DNA of 64,000 nucleotides from Spirodela intermedia (taxonomy: Eukaryota; Streptophyta; Magnoliopsida; Alismatales; Araceae): positions 6,130,169-6,194,168 of the forward strand of contig LR746276.1 in assembly GCA_902729315.2 (NCBI GenBank). Reading direction: 5' to 3'. This document shows positions 1 through 10,800 of the stretch, in pieces; the stretch's first letter is position 1; the number at the start of each line of letters is the position of its first letter. Made by a program: the position numbers and the translations under genes. The notes below the pieces were generated by a model that was not told the origin of the DNA, made no database searches, and was given only the letters and a program-made list of their open reading frames with translations.

Positions 1-1165
1 AGCTCTCCTGGTCTAAGCAGCGCCGGAAACGGCGCGACGGCGGCGGAGCGTCAGGAAACTCCGGCGGGGGCCTGTGAGGAGCTGGGACTGGTTCTGACTC
101 GTCGACACGGCTGCAGGGTCTCTCCCGACGTCGGCGGCAGGTAGGCGTTCGTCGGCGAACGGCCAGCGACTGGGCGGAGCGGCGGAGGGCGGCTCCGGCG
201 AGTTTATGGTGGAGTTCCGGAGGAAGAGGCGGCAGTCGAACCAGGAGTCGAGAGACTCCGGCGGAGTGCTCGGCGACGGCTCGTAGGGAGGCGAAGCGAG
301 CCCCTTTCGTCACGACGGCGTGACGGGGTTCCAGCAGAGGCGGCGGCGGTTGCAGCGGCAACCGCGACTGTTTCGTCCGGTGACGGCGGCGAACTCCCGG
401 GCGGCAATGAGATGGCCGGCGGCGGCAGTGGTCTCAGGCGGCGGCGGGACTTCTCGGGCAGCAGCGTCACGAGGAACGAAGTCCTCGAAGGGGGTATCGA
501 CGGCCTTCCTCTCCCTCCTTCCCTCCCTATCCTAGGTCACGGAGAAGGTACTCACAAAACGATAATCTCTCTCAAAAATACGGAGCTCCTTGAGGGGGGG
601 TCCTACCTCCCCTTATATGGGGCCCACAAGTGGGCTAAGGGGAGGTGGGCCCACTTGAGGCCTTCAAGCCCATAAGCTACAAAAAGGCTACAAGAGGGGC
701 TTATTGGGCCTCTAAAAGAGAAACCCAATAAGCTCCCCTAAAAGGAGAAAGAGGAGGGTCCTCATATGGTGCTTAAGTGGGCCTCAAATGAAGACCCAAA
801 AGAGGCCCAAAGGAAAGGAACATAGGTCCCCCCCCCTTAGGGTTTTAATTGGGCCTAAAAAGAGAGACCCAATAAAACCCTAAAGAAAGGGAGACACAAA
901 CAACAACGCACACACATAGAATTGGGCCTGCTAACACACAAACGCGAGGCCCAACAAGTCAACGTGAAAATACAAAGAAAGATAAGGGTGAGCTTGAGCT
1001 TGTCGTCGTCGTGGAGGTGGAATGTCGTCGTCCCGAAGGGCTAGGCCGTGTAGCGAAAGCCAGGCTCCTTCATTTTCGCATGTCGATTGGGCTGAACTCG
1101 GACTGCCGGTGTCTCCTGCATTGGTGGAGACGGGTCCTGCTCGCCATCACTGCCGATATGCATCG
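1..1165 (-). repeat. Left arm of large inverted repeat (gypsy 3' end plus LTR-like sequence)
   Basis: Read on the minus strand, this arm matches the plus-strand sequence at about 1690-2855, with scattered substitutions and small indels. It holds the last codons of a gypsy polyprotein (the LHGLALRDDDIPP tail, about 1010-1060) followed by LTR-like sequence rich in GGGCC blocks. The arm probably continues left of the window. Short reading frames here are low-complexity and not genes. Confidence 0.7.
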
Positions 1166-1375
1166 TCGACCTCAGATCTTCTAGGTGAGAGACTAGGTTA
1201 TGGTGAGGATGAGGCCTGAGCGTTACACTCCTGGCTCTATTACGAAGCTTCACACTCATAGCGCCAGCCCGTTTCGTGTTCTTTTCCGGATAGGTGAGAA
1301 TGCTATGCTGTCGACATCCCTCTTTCGTGGGGGATTAACTCCACGTCCAACTTGGTAGATCTAGCGTCGCACTAA

Positions 1376-1832
1376 GCCCCACCTCTTTCATCTGACATCG
1401 AGCCCTCATCTATTGGCCCCTTCTCTGAGAGAGAGTTTGCCATGGAGTCCACTCCCCCCATTTTACCTCTTGATTGGCACGAGTGAGTCGAGGAGATTCT
1501 TTGGGAGGTAATTGACTTTATAGGGGACGGAGTTTCGCGGAGATTCCTAGTACGTTGGTAGGGTTGCCCGTCGGAGGATGATGCTTGGATTTCGGAGGCA
1601 GACCTAGAGCGACTACGACCAGACCTACTGGAGCCCCTGCCTTCCCCACTTGCCAACTCGTCGGAGTCGAGTTCTTTCGACCCCAAGAGGATTGATGGCA
1701 ACCGGGACCCGTCTCCATCAGCTCAAGAGACACTGGCAGTCTGAGTTCAGTCCAATCGACGTGAGAAGACGAAGGAGCTTGGTTTTTGCTACACGGCCTA
1801 GCCCTTCGGGACGACGACATTCCACCTCTGTG
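1376..1832 (+). mobile_element. Ty3/gypsy chromovirus pol 3' end (chromodomain), decayed
   Basis: One frame reads through the C-terminal part of a gypsy integrase. It includes a chromodomain-like segment with RRFLVRW at about 1536-1556, followed by SEDDAWISEADLERLRPDLLE. Such a chromodomain is typical of chromovirus integrases. The frame carries two in-frame stops, one just before the chromodomain and one right after FLVRW, and ends at TGA 1830-1832. The element has no 5' part here, so it is a 3' fragment running into the right arm of the inverted repeat. Confidence 0.75.
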
Positions 1833-2855
1833 ACGATGACGAGCTCGAGCTCACCCTTATCTTTCTTTGTATTTTCACGTTGACTTGTTGGGCCTTGCGT
1901 TTGTGTGTTAGCGGGCCTAATTCTATGTGTGTGTGTTGTTGTTTGTGTCTCCCTTTCTTTAGGGTTTTATTGGGTCTCTCTTTTGAGGCCCATTTAAAAC
2001 CCCAAGGGGGAGGACCTATGTTTCTTTCCTTTTGGGCCTCTTTTGGGGCTTATGTGGGTCTTCATTTGAGGCCCACTTAAGCACTATACGAGGGCCCTCC
2101 TCTTTCTCCTTTTAGGGGAGCTTATTGAGTCTCTCTTTTAGAGGCCCAATAAACCCCTTTTGTTGCCTTTTTGTGGCTTATGGGCTTGAGGGCCTCAAGT
2201 GGGCCCACCTCCCTTTAGCCCACTTGTGGGCCCTATAAAAGGGGAGGTAGGACCCCCCCTCAAGAAGGCGTGCCGAATTTTGTGAGAGATTATTGTTTGT
2301 GAGTTACCTTCTTTGTGACCTAGGATAGGGAGGGAAGGAGGGAGAGAAAGACTGTCGATACCCTTTGAGGACTTCGTTCATCATAACACTGCTGTTTGAG
2401 AAGTCCCGCTGCCGCTTGGGACCAACTGTCGCTGCCGGATATCTTCATTGCCGCCCGTGAGATCGCCGCTATCACCAGACGAAATGGTCGTGGTTGTCGC
2501 TGCAACCGCCGCTGCCTTTACTGGAACCCCGTCATACTGTCGTGACGAAAGAGGCTTGCTTCGCCTCCCTACGAGCCATTGCCAAGCACTCCGCTGGAGT
2601 CTATTGACTCCTAGTTTGACTGCCCCCTCTTCCTTCGGAACTCCACCATAAACTCGCTGGAGCCGCCATCCGCCGTTCCGCCCAGTCGCTGGCCATTCGC
2701 TGACAAATGCCTACCTACCGCCAACGTCGGGAGAGATCCTGCAGCCGTGCCGACGAGCCAAATCCAGTCCAAGCTCCGCACAGGCCCCCGCCAGAGTTTC
2801 CCAATGATCTGCTGCTGTCGCACCGTTTCTGGTGCCGCCTAGACCAGAAGGGCTC
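1690..2855 (+). repeat. Right arm of inverted repeat with gypsy LTR-like sequence
   Basis: This arm holds the end of the chromovirus pol frame and then LTR-like sequence. A purine tract (AAGGGGGAGGA, about 2010-2020) and a TATA box follow. It mirrors 1-1165. LTR ends could not be fixed because no clear TG...CA pair or target duplication is visible. Confidence 0.65.
2234..2240 (+). promoter_or_regulatory. TATA box of the gypsy LTR
   Basis: TATAAAA lies in a GGGCCC-rich context downstream of the pol end. This is the position expected of the U3 promoter in a 3' LTR. The mirrored arm has a mutated version near 612-620. Confidence 0.45.
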
Positions 2856-3702
2856 AATCCTCCCTGGTATCGTCGGTCGGGATCATCTCCTTCCTCTGCT
2901 CCACTTCCCAGCACCGCTAGAGAAGGCTGATCCTTCCGGCGACAGTTGGGCTTCCGCCCAACCGCCGACGCTCAGCATTCCCGCCGAAGCACCGCTGCCG
3001 CACGCGCCCCACACGCCGGCTCCTGCAGCCCGCGTGCCCACCAGTGCCACCGCCCGCGTGCCCCAAGGCATGCCGTGCGGCTTGCTGCGCGTGCCCGCTA
3101 GCGTGCCCTTTGGCCCACCAGTGGGCCCACACCTGTGCCGACTATGCCACGCCTTATGACGACGACTATTGTGACTCTTGACCAGGACCGACTGTCGACA
3201 CTGAGCATTGCTCTTCACTGGACGTCTCTACTTATGTCGAGTGTCCGCTCCGCATGACCTGCCGGGCTACGCAGCCCCAAAGGTTAGGTCCGTACCCCCT
3301 TCTTACTTAAGTTTAATTATCTTTCAAAGGGTTTTCTCGGCTCATTTCCACCACCATCTGGAAAATGTAGACAAGATAGGACGGGTTATAAGATCGTGAC
3401 TTATGATGCTACGTCAGACTCGTTACTGTTTGTGAGCTGTAACCCTAGGCTACTTCATGATGACCGTTCCACTGTTTATCCGGACATGGACTTAGAGGGT
3501 CTCACACTTACCATCGTCGAGTTTTTCCCCGAGTTGTCCTGAGTTGATAGTGCATATTGGTACGCTTGCCTGTACTTAGGTTAGGTGGTCAGAACTAGAG
3601 TCTAGGGTCCATACATTCTTATTGGATCAGTCCAACTGTTCCATCTCGAGTTTTGAGTTCTATTGATCAAGTACAAGGGTTCTTGCCCTGTCTTGCATCA
3701 AG
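2856..3702. other. Unassigned GC-rich segment between two repeats
   Basis: The sequence is proline-codon-rich and GC-rich at 2860-3160, then mixed. I found no conserved protein motif. It could be the remaining part of the gypsy LTR or its leader. Confidence 0.3.
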
Positions 3703-4583
3703 GACGATCCGCCGGGAGACGAGTCACCACCTCCCGAGAGCGTACCGGATGTGATGAAGAGCCTTCTCTTGCTGCGCGAACCTAAGGATGAAGCTCTCTA
3801 ACACGCACCTCACCTCCATTCAGCTACTCTTCGTCAGGTGATAGCTATCGGAGAGCTGCAAAGTCGCCATTTTTCTGCCCCATTAGGTGACAGCCATCAG
3901 AGATGATTCAACGACTCATTTCATTGATCTCTAGACTTCGCAAGGAGATCTAGAGATCGCCCACGTCGGCCTTGTCTAAGGATAGCCTTCGAGGCCGTGG
4001 ACACTACATGACGATCCTCCTGAACGTTCAGGATTCCAGTGTATCACCGACACATTGCCGCCGTGATGCCGGAACTCTATTTTCTTGCTTTCAACTTAAT
4101 TTTCATTTCATTTAGTGATAATTTGTGTGATTTAAATTTACCAAGATATGCTTCATTCAATTACGATTCTTCCGGCTTTTATAGATCATAATTTGATCAA
4201 TTAAATCATTTGTAATCACTTACATAAGAATCACTAGGCGGAACTCTATTTCTGTCAGATTCGCATTTGCTGGGCGCTGACATCATCCTAACGCCCCCAC
4301 CCTTATTTCCCTTTTTTGTGAATTTTAAATATATTTCATTTTCATTTCTTAGTGTAAAATTTATAGAAAATAGTATTTTTTGAGAAAAATTCTGAATAAT
4401 TACATGATATTATATTACATCCCTGTGATCGACTTGAAAAATTACCACTATTTTTGGAAGTTTTATTGAATTATAATTAATATATTTGTTCATAAATACT
4501 TCTAAATATCCAAAAATTCGTATTTTTTAGTTTTATAAATTTTAAATTTGCGTGATTTACTATACAACGACTAAGTCACATCA
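3703..4583 (+). mobile_element. R1 LTR family, truncated copy a
   Basis: This matches the 3' half of the R1 repeat (compare 4727-6473 and the reverse of 30619-32208). Shared blocks include GATCTCTAGACTTC and GTGATTTACTATACAACGACTAAGTCA. The right end matches the family terminus (CACATCA). The left part of the LTR is missing. Confidence 0.75.
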
Positions 4584-4726
4584 CTCTTCCTCTTTATTCT
4601 TATCATAAGGGTCAACTAAACATCTTCCATTTCTTAATTTAGTTATGGCATGAATGCATTCATAATTTTTTGAAGGAAAAGATGCATGAGATTCTATAGA
4701 AATAACATTACGAGGATTAATGAAGG

Positions 4727-6473
4727 TGATAAGTCTTTATTATCATGAGTTAATAATCAGTAAATAATATAATTTTAGCCTTAACTTATGATAAATAGAC
4801 TTATATTTATGTTAAATTATGAAAAGTGGTTTTCAATTGATTAATGTGAAATTTTGACTAATTATGTGACTTTCTATGAATTTATATGATTTTCATAGTC
4901 ATATTTTTGAGATAAATGAAGAAAAAAAATTTAAAATTAAAATATAGTAAAAGAGAGGGACCCGCTAGCTAGTCAAGCCCACAAGTAGGTTGGAAGCGTA
5001 TTTGGGGGAAGCCATGAGTAGGGGCTCAAGCAGCTAGGACCGATGGGGGCACGTGTGCACCATTCCCCTTCCACGTCACTAGTGGCTAGTCGATTGTGGG
5101 GCAAGGAGTGGTTGTACACGCAAGAGAAAGGGACTCATTACTTGCAAATGTGATATTACTATATATTTACTCGAAACTTTGGCGCACAAATGATGTGGGA
5201 CTAAACTTGTGTCATACCTTCTCCAAAAAGGCTTCAAAGATTTTAATACTTAAATTACCCCTTCATTATAATAGAGATTTATCATGATGACGTCACTTGA
5301 TAAGGACATTAGAGTACTTATTTCAATCTCTCTCATGTAGGCAGGTAATCTGTGTGGGTTTGAATCTTCCTAGAGCCAAAACTCGTATTTTTATTTGATT
5401 ATTATGACTTTCTTGTAGATCGTCGATGAAGGATTAAGCCACCAGAATCATTAGATCATTAGTGAAAAATTCATCAATGTGATTTGTGGAGTATTGTTAC
5501 TAAAATTACTAAATGATTCGCGATAAAAAGATCACAAATCCATCAAGTAAATCATCTCCGATTGATCGATGAACAAGCTGTCATTAGAAAGAAGACGATT
5601 CACCGGGAGATGAGTTGCCACTTCTTGAGAGCGTATCAGATGCGATGAAGAGCCTTCTATTATTGTGCGAAGCTGAGGATGAAGCTCTCTAACATGCACT
5701 CCACCTCCATCTAGCTCCTCTCCGTTGGGTGACAGTCACTAGAGAGCCACAAAGTCATCGTTTTTCTACTCCACTAGGTGATAGCTGCTAGAGATGATTT
5801 AACGACCAATTTCATTGATCTCTAGACTTCACAAGGAGATCTAGAGATTGCTCATGTTGTCTTTGTCCAAGGAGAGCCTTCGAGGCCGTTGACACTGCAC
5901 GACGATCCTCTCAAACGCTCAGGATTCCGGTGCATCACTAACGCATCGTCATCGTGATGTTAGAACTCTATTTTCCTACTTTCAACATAATTTTCACTTC
6001 ATTTAATGATAACTTGTGTGATTTAAATTTACAAGCTATACTTCATTCAATTATGGTTCTTCTGAATTTTGCAGATCTTAATTTGGTCAATTAAATCATT
6101 TATAATCGTTTACGTAAGAATCGTCAGGCGGAACTCTATTTTTGCTCGATTGGCGTTCGTCGAGCGCTGACGTCATCTTGATGCTTGCACCCTTATTTCT
6201 CTTTTTTGTGAATTTTAAATATATTTTATTTTTATTTCTTGGTATAAAATTCATAAAAACTCGTATTCTTTGAAAAAAGTTTTAAAAAATTACTCAATAT
6301 TATATTACATCCCTATGATTGACCTAGAAAATTACCACTATTTTTGAAAGTTTTATTAAATTATAATTAATATATATTTTTAGAAATACTTCTAAATATC
6401 TGAAAATTAGTAATTTTTAGTTTTATAAATTTTAAATTTATGTGATTTACTATATAACAACTAAGTCACGTTA
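4727..6473 (+). mobile_element. R1 LTR family, near full-length copy b
   Basis: It runs from TGATAAGTC to CTAAGTCACGTTA, matching the TG...CA ends of the copy at 30619-32208 except that the last CA has become TA. It contains the GATGTGGGACTAAAC block near 5193. No clean target duplication is visible (GAAGG left, ATAGG right). It is probably a solo LTR, because no internal retrotransposon sequence follows. Confidence 0.75.
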
Positions 6474-6539
6474 ATAGGGCTGAGTTACAAATCAATATGT
6501 ACTGTAGTCCACTTCTTTCCCTTTATCTTTCATAATTTC

Positions 6540-7823
6540 AACATTAGAGTTGACTTGATTCAACCTCTCCACATCAACCTTGAGCTGCTCTACATCTCTC
6601 ACCATGCATGGCACTACTTCTTTTGTTTCATACTGGTCTTTTTAAATTTCCTACAAAATTTGCATAAGAAGTTCATTAGAGTTATCTTGAGGCATGTGCT
6701 GTGGTTGGGACTACTAGAAGTAAGGTCTTGGCTGAAATGGGGGTCGAGATTCCTTGTTGAAGTTTGCATTGCCTTGCCCATTTTATGAGTTGTGAGGTGG
6801 TGCATGGTTCATCACATTCACTTCATTGGTGTCAATGCATTCTCCATCTACATGTCATTTACTAAAACACATAGAGCATGGAGTATTATGAACATGTAAA
6901 ATAGTAGGATTAGATAATAAATTTTACATCATATCAGTCAACTTTTCTAAGGATACCTCAACATTTCTTAAACACCTGCTGGTCATATCTCTCTCAATTT
7001 CAGGTTCCATACCTTTTACATTCAAGACTCCTCTCTTGGTTCTTACATTTCTCCTATTTTGACTTAATCCCATGTGAGGACTATCATTTTTAATCAATCA
7101 TTCAATCAATTCTTCCATGTCATCATCATATTTATTTAGAAGTGATCTCAACTCTATTTCTAGCATTTTCATGTAACCTTTCATAAAAAATTTGAATCAA
7201 TTGTAATTACTTTACTCATGGTGAGGATACTTCTTAGACAAATCCTTAAATCTTTCTCAAGCTTCACCAAATGCATCATCTCCTTGAGTGAATGTTTGTA
7301 TGGCTCTCCTATATGAGTTAGTCTTCCCTAGGGAATAAAATTATTTTAGAAAGTAAATTTCTATTTCTTCCCAACTTTCAAAACTCATTCCCAAATTCCT
7401 AAATCATTCCTTAGCTCTATCTTTTTAAGTCAAAGGAAAAACTTTCATCTTCATGATTTCACTAGTGACTCTTGGAATTTGATTCAAAGAATATTTTTCA
7501 ACCAATTCCTCTAGGTATGCATAAGGATCTTCACTAGATAGACCATGAAAATTAGGTAAGAAGTTAATAAATATATTTTCTGTCTTAAAGCTCACTCCTT
7601 CTCCCAAAGGTAAGTAGATTTCGGTGTTTGGTTTACTCCCCACAGGATTATAATGTTCTCTCATTTTCATTCTTCTATCATTATAATTTTGAGGTAAACC
7701 TCTATTCCTTTGGTTCTGTGGTGGGTCCATCTTTTCACAATTACTTCTATCCTCAAAAGTAGTCAATCTCCCTATTGAATCAAGGTCCACTAAATTTGGC
7801 TTCTTAGATCTAGTGCCATGCAT
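6540..7823 (-). pseudogene. Athila-like Ty3/gypsy gag, degenerate
   Basis: The minus strand encodes a gag-like protein. The best stretch is 7425-7823, with NFHGLSSEDPYAYLEEL and then, after a stop, KDRAKEWFRNLG and SWEEIEIYFLK. In the Athila/Tat gag family this is the capsid region, usually read as ..FHG..ED.Y.HLEEF followed by DKAKEWL..L. Several stops and frameshifts break the rest, so it is not functional. Upstream (7824-8210) looks like an untranslated leader. No protease or RT follows downstream, so the copy is truncated. Confidence 0.7.
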
Positions 7824-8160
7824 AAATAATCAAAGGGTTCAAGTGAGAGATATACCTTTTGAAGACCTCCTTTGATGAATTTTCGTAATGAAAGAGAGGT
7901 TATAGAAAAGAAAAATACGAAATGCTAACCTTTAGTGAGCCATCACAAATCCAACTGTGTGGTTAGTTGGCAAGGGGTCAAGGGGGAAGTCATCCCCTAC
8001 GGGGTGTGGGGTAGTGCCCTGTTGCTCAAAAATCTCACAAAATTGTATATGTAAAAAGTGATATTTTTCTTGAAAAATCCTTAATCGATGGGTCAAAAAT
8101 TATTTGTTGAAGAAAGAAAAAATAATAGAAAATAAAAGAAAAATAAAAGAAAAATAAAAG

Positions 8161-8161
<1 letters not shown>

Positions 8162-8192
<31 letters not shown>

Positions 8193-8207
8193 TAATAATA
8201 ATAATAA
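8162..8207. repeat. (AAT)n microsatellite
   Basis: An ATA/AAT trinucleotide run with one interruption lies in the leader region of the minus-strand gag remnant. Confidence 0.9.
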
Positions 8208-9380
8208 AGAAAGATTCTATTATCTCAATGACACGTAGCTCCTCGACAACGATGTTAATTTGATGAACTCAAATTAGAGGTTAAATACGTCATCATAATG
8301 CAATCAAGTTCATGCAAATACTATTTATAAGACCTCACTCTTCTATTTAGGATAAGTAAGAGTTGATCTTTAGAGAGTGTGGGTAATGAGAGTATGAATT
8401 CTACTTATTTTATTTATTATATATATATATCTGTGAAATTGTGGAGGGCAGAATTAAATGTAAAAGGGTGAAGACAAGAGTTATAGAAAGTGTGACAAAG
8501 GAGAGAGAATGAATCTAACACAATAAAATGATAAAATAAATGATAAAAGTTAAACTACCTGTGGAGAGAATTACAAGGACGTCCCAAATCTGAATCTTGC
8601 ACAAATTTCGTTGTGCACCAGTCCTATGTTGAGTGATGCTCAATCTGTGATGATCTTGATGCGCTCCAAGTAATCTCTTCTTCACAATGATCTTGGGCAC
8701 GAGAATGCTGTTGATTAGGCCTTAATTTTCTTCTTATTTCTTTCGACTAGCCACTGTTAGAGAGAGAGTCAAAAAAGTCCTCCAAGAGGGGGGTGAGATG
8801 TCTTAATCCTTTCGAGAGTTAGGCCCCTTTAATAGACACTTAAGATTAATAACTGACTCTTTTGGTGAACAGCCCAGATCATTACATGAGGGTGGCACTT
8901 TAATCTTTTCTTAATCTCATCTTAAGACATTGTAAGATGGACGACCTAGATCTTATCTCTTAATAACCCTTTTAAATCCAAATAGGCTAGATCAACGTGA
9001 CGCCCTCTCTTAGGCCCATAAATATATTAGGTTGAGTCTCTCCATAAGACTTGGGCTTTTCATTACACTAAAGGCTTAGGCTTCTTCCATTACTTTGAAC
9101 TTATAATAAGAGCTCACTTAAGTACTTGTAATTAAATAAGTATCAAGAAAACGTGAGAGAATCACCACTTGACTTTATAAAAGTCAAGTGAGGTTAGTCT
9201 CATAATATAAATAAAATAAATATAATAGTATACATTATGACTTAAATGATAAAATATTATGAATGTCATAAAGAGTTGGTAACACATATAATTGTATTAT
9301 CTATCCATTAATTAACATCTATATATAAGATATTAATGCATAGATGTAACTACTAATATCTCTAATATAAGATATTAGAG
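8208..9380. other. AT-rich unassigned segment, possibly LTR of the minus-strand element
   Basis: No coding frame or known motif is visible. Its place upstream of the minus-strand gag would suit a 5' LTR, but no terminal dinucleotides or primer binding site could be identified. Confidence 0.25.
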
Positions 9381-10520
9381 AGACAATGAGGAAAGGAGTA
9401 GATATAATAGGTTGTTCCTTTGGCAACATTTAACGTAGGACACATGACCTTAGATAAGTCAACGTGAGACCTTCAAATGGCCTAATTGTGAGTAATTGGG
9501 ATGGACATCAATGAAGCATTCATCATTTTAAAGGAGGAAACATAGAAAACTGAATACTTAGGGTGGAAATATTTTTTAAAGTATAGGGAATTAGTAGTAG
9601 AAAAAAAATGAAAACCACAACTACCTATTTTTTGAAGAACTGTGGTATGGGTGGGCAGATTGTAGGGAGACTTTTAAGGACTAGGAAGATGTTAAACATC
9701 ATTAGTGAAAGAGATTTGATTCTTCATTAGCAAGAACATTATCAGAGCAATTGTTGGATCTCAAATAACATGACACAATATCAAATCATCATATCGAATT
9801 TGAATTGTTACCTAATGCAATTCATGACATTTTAGAAGAAGTCTTGAAAAATACATTTGCTAAGGGACTTAGGCCTAAGATCAAGGTGGAAGCCAAAGTT
9901 TTCTAACTAAAGGGACTTGGTTAAATTATGAATCCAACTCAAGTTGTGGAGGAAAACAATGTCACCCTCAAAAAATTAGGGGATCAGAGTTACAAGATGA
10001 AGAAATCATCTATCCTTGGGTGAACATTCTTGGTAAATCTAAGAGGACTAAGGACCAAGAGTCTTCCTTTGTCTACAATGATAGACCATCCCCATTGAGG
10101 TGCACCAAAATCAGCTCAAGGTCTGCAAGCATGATGAAGAGACTAACTCTTATTGAATCTGAGCTGCAAGATAGGCACTTTTTTCATGTGATGAAATTAT
10201 TTAGCCTAAACATATTTGTAAAAGGGAACTACAATTGTTTCTAATTCATGAGGATGAGGGATACTTGGGAGAAGATGAATAATGTATCATATCATAGCTA
10301 ACTGATAGACAATGTTATATGAAGAAGCTAATATTGAAAATTCATTTAATTTAGTCATTGGTCTATCTATACTAGGTTTCATGAAGTTGAAGGGGCAGGT
10401 TAAGGTCAAGGATCTTATCATTTTAGTGGATTGTAGAGTGACTCTTAACTTCATGTTTCAAGAGTACTCATATCTTCATTAGAGGAAAAATTAGGGAGTG
10501 GTAATAGTGGTAATGATTGT
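9380..10520 (+). pseudogene. Ty3/gypsy gag-protease remnant (plus strand)
   Basis: With frameshifts and stops, the plus strand shows a gag C-terminus (about 9780-9960). A decayed zinc-knuckle region follows at about 10150-10250 (FFHVMKLF..NIFVKGNY, where intact relatives read CF.CDEKF..GH.C). A protease-like stretch, ILVDCRVTLNFMF (about 10413-10460), stands where intact elements have an active-site D-[ST/C]-G-A. It is closely related to the gag remnant at 32715-34067. Not functional. Confidence 0.65.
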
Positions 10521-10800
10521 CTTGGGTTTTGAAAGGAGTCTTATGTGGCTTGTATCTAGTGGAAGGAGTCTCTCTTGAGCAGCTGCATGAGTGGTATAAC
10601 AATCACCCCATAATTTGTCACAAATCATTGATAATATCTTCTCAGCCTAAGGAAGCTATGAAGTTAGAGAAGGTTAGAAGGCATTGGCCAATTCAACATG
10701 GTAGATATCTTCTCTTGGTCTACCTCGACCCCTTCAATCAGTAAGAGATCCCCTAAAATTTCACTCTTGTAATTGTTAAATCAACAGTTTTGATTGTTGA

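Noticed and set aside
2707-3159. 150-residue Pro-rich frame
   Set aside because: It overlaps LTR-like repeat sequence, and open frames occur on both strands because of GC-rich composition.
3703-6473. Spaced direct repeats considered as a CRISPR-like array
   Set aside because: They are two copies of one long LTR family, not short repeats with unique spacers, and the DNA is plant nuclear.
10517-10744. 75-codon plus-strand frame considered as a gene
   Set aside because: It lies next to gypsy remnants in both orientations and shows no recognisable protein motif.
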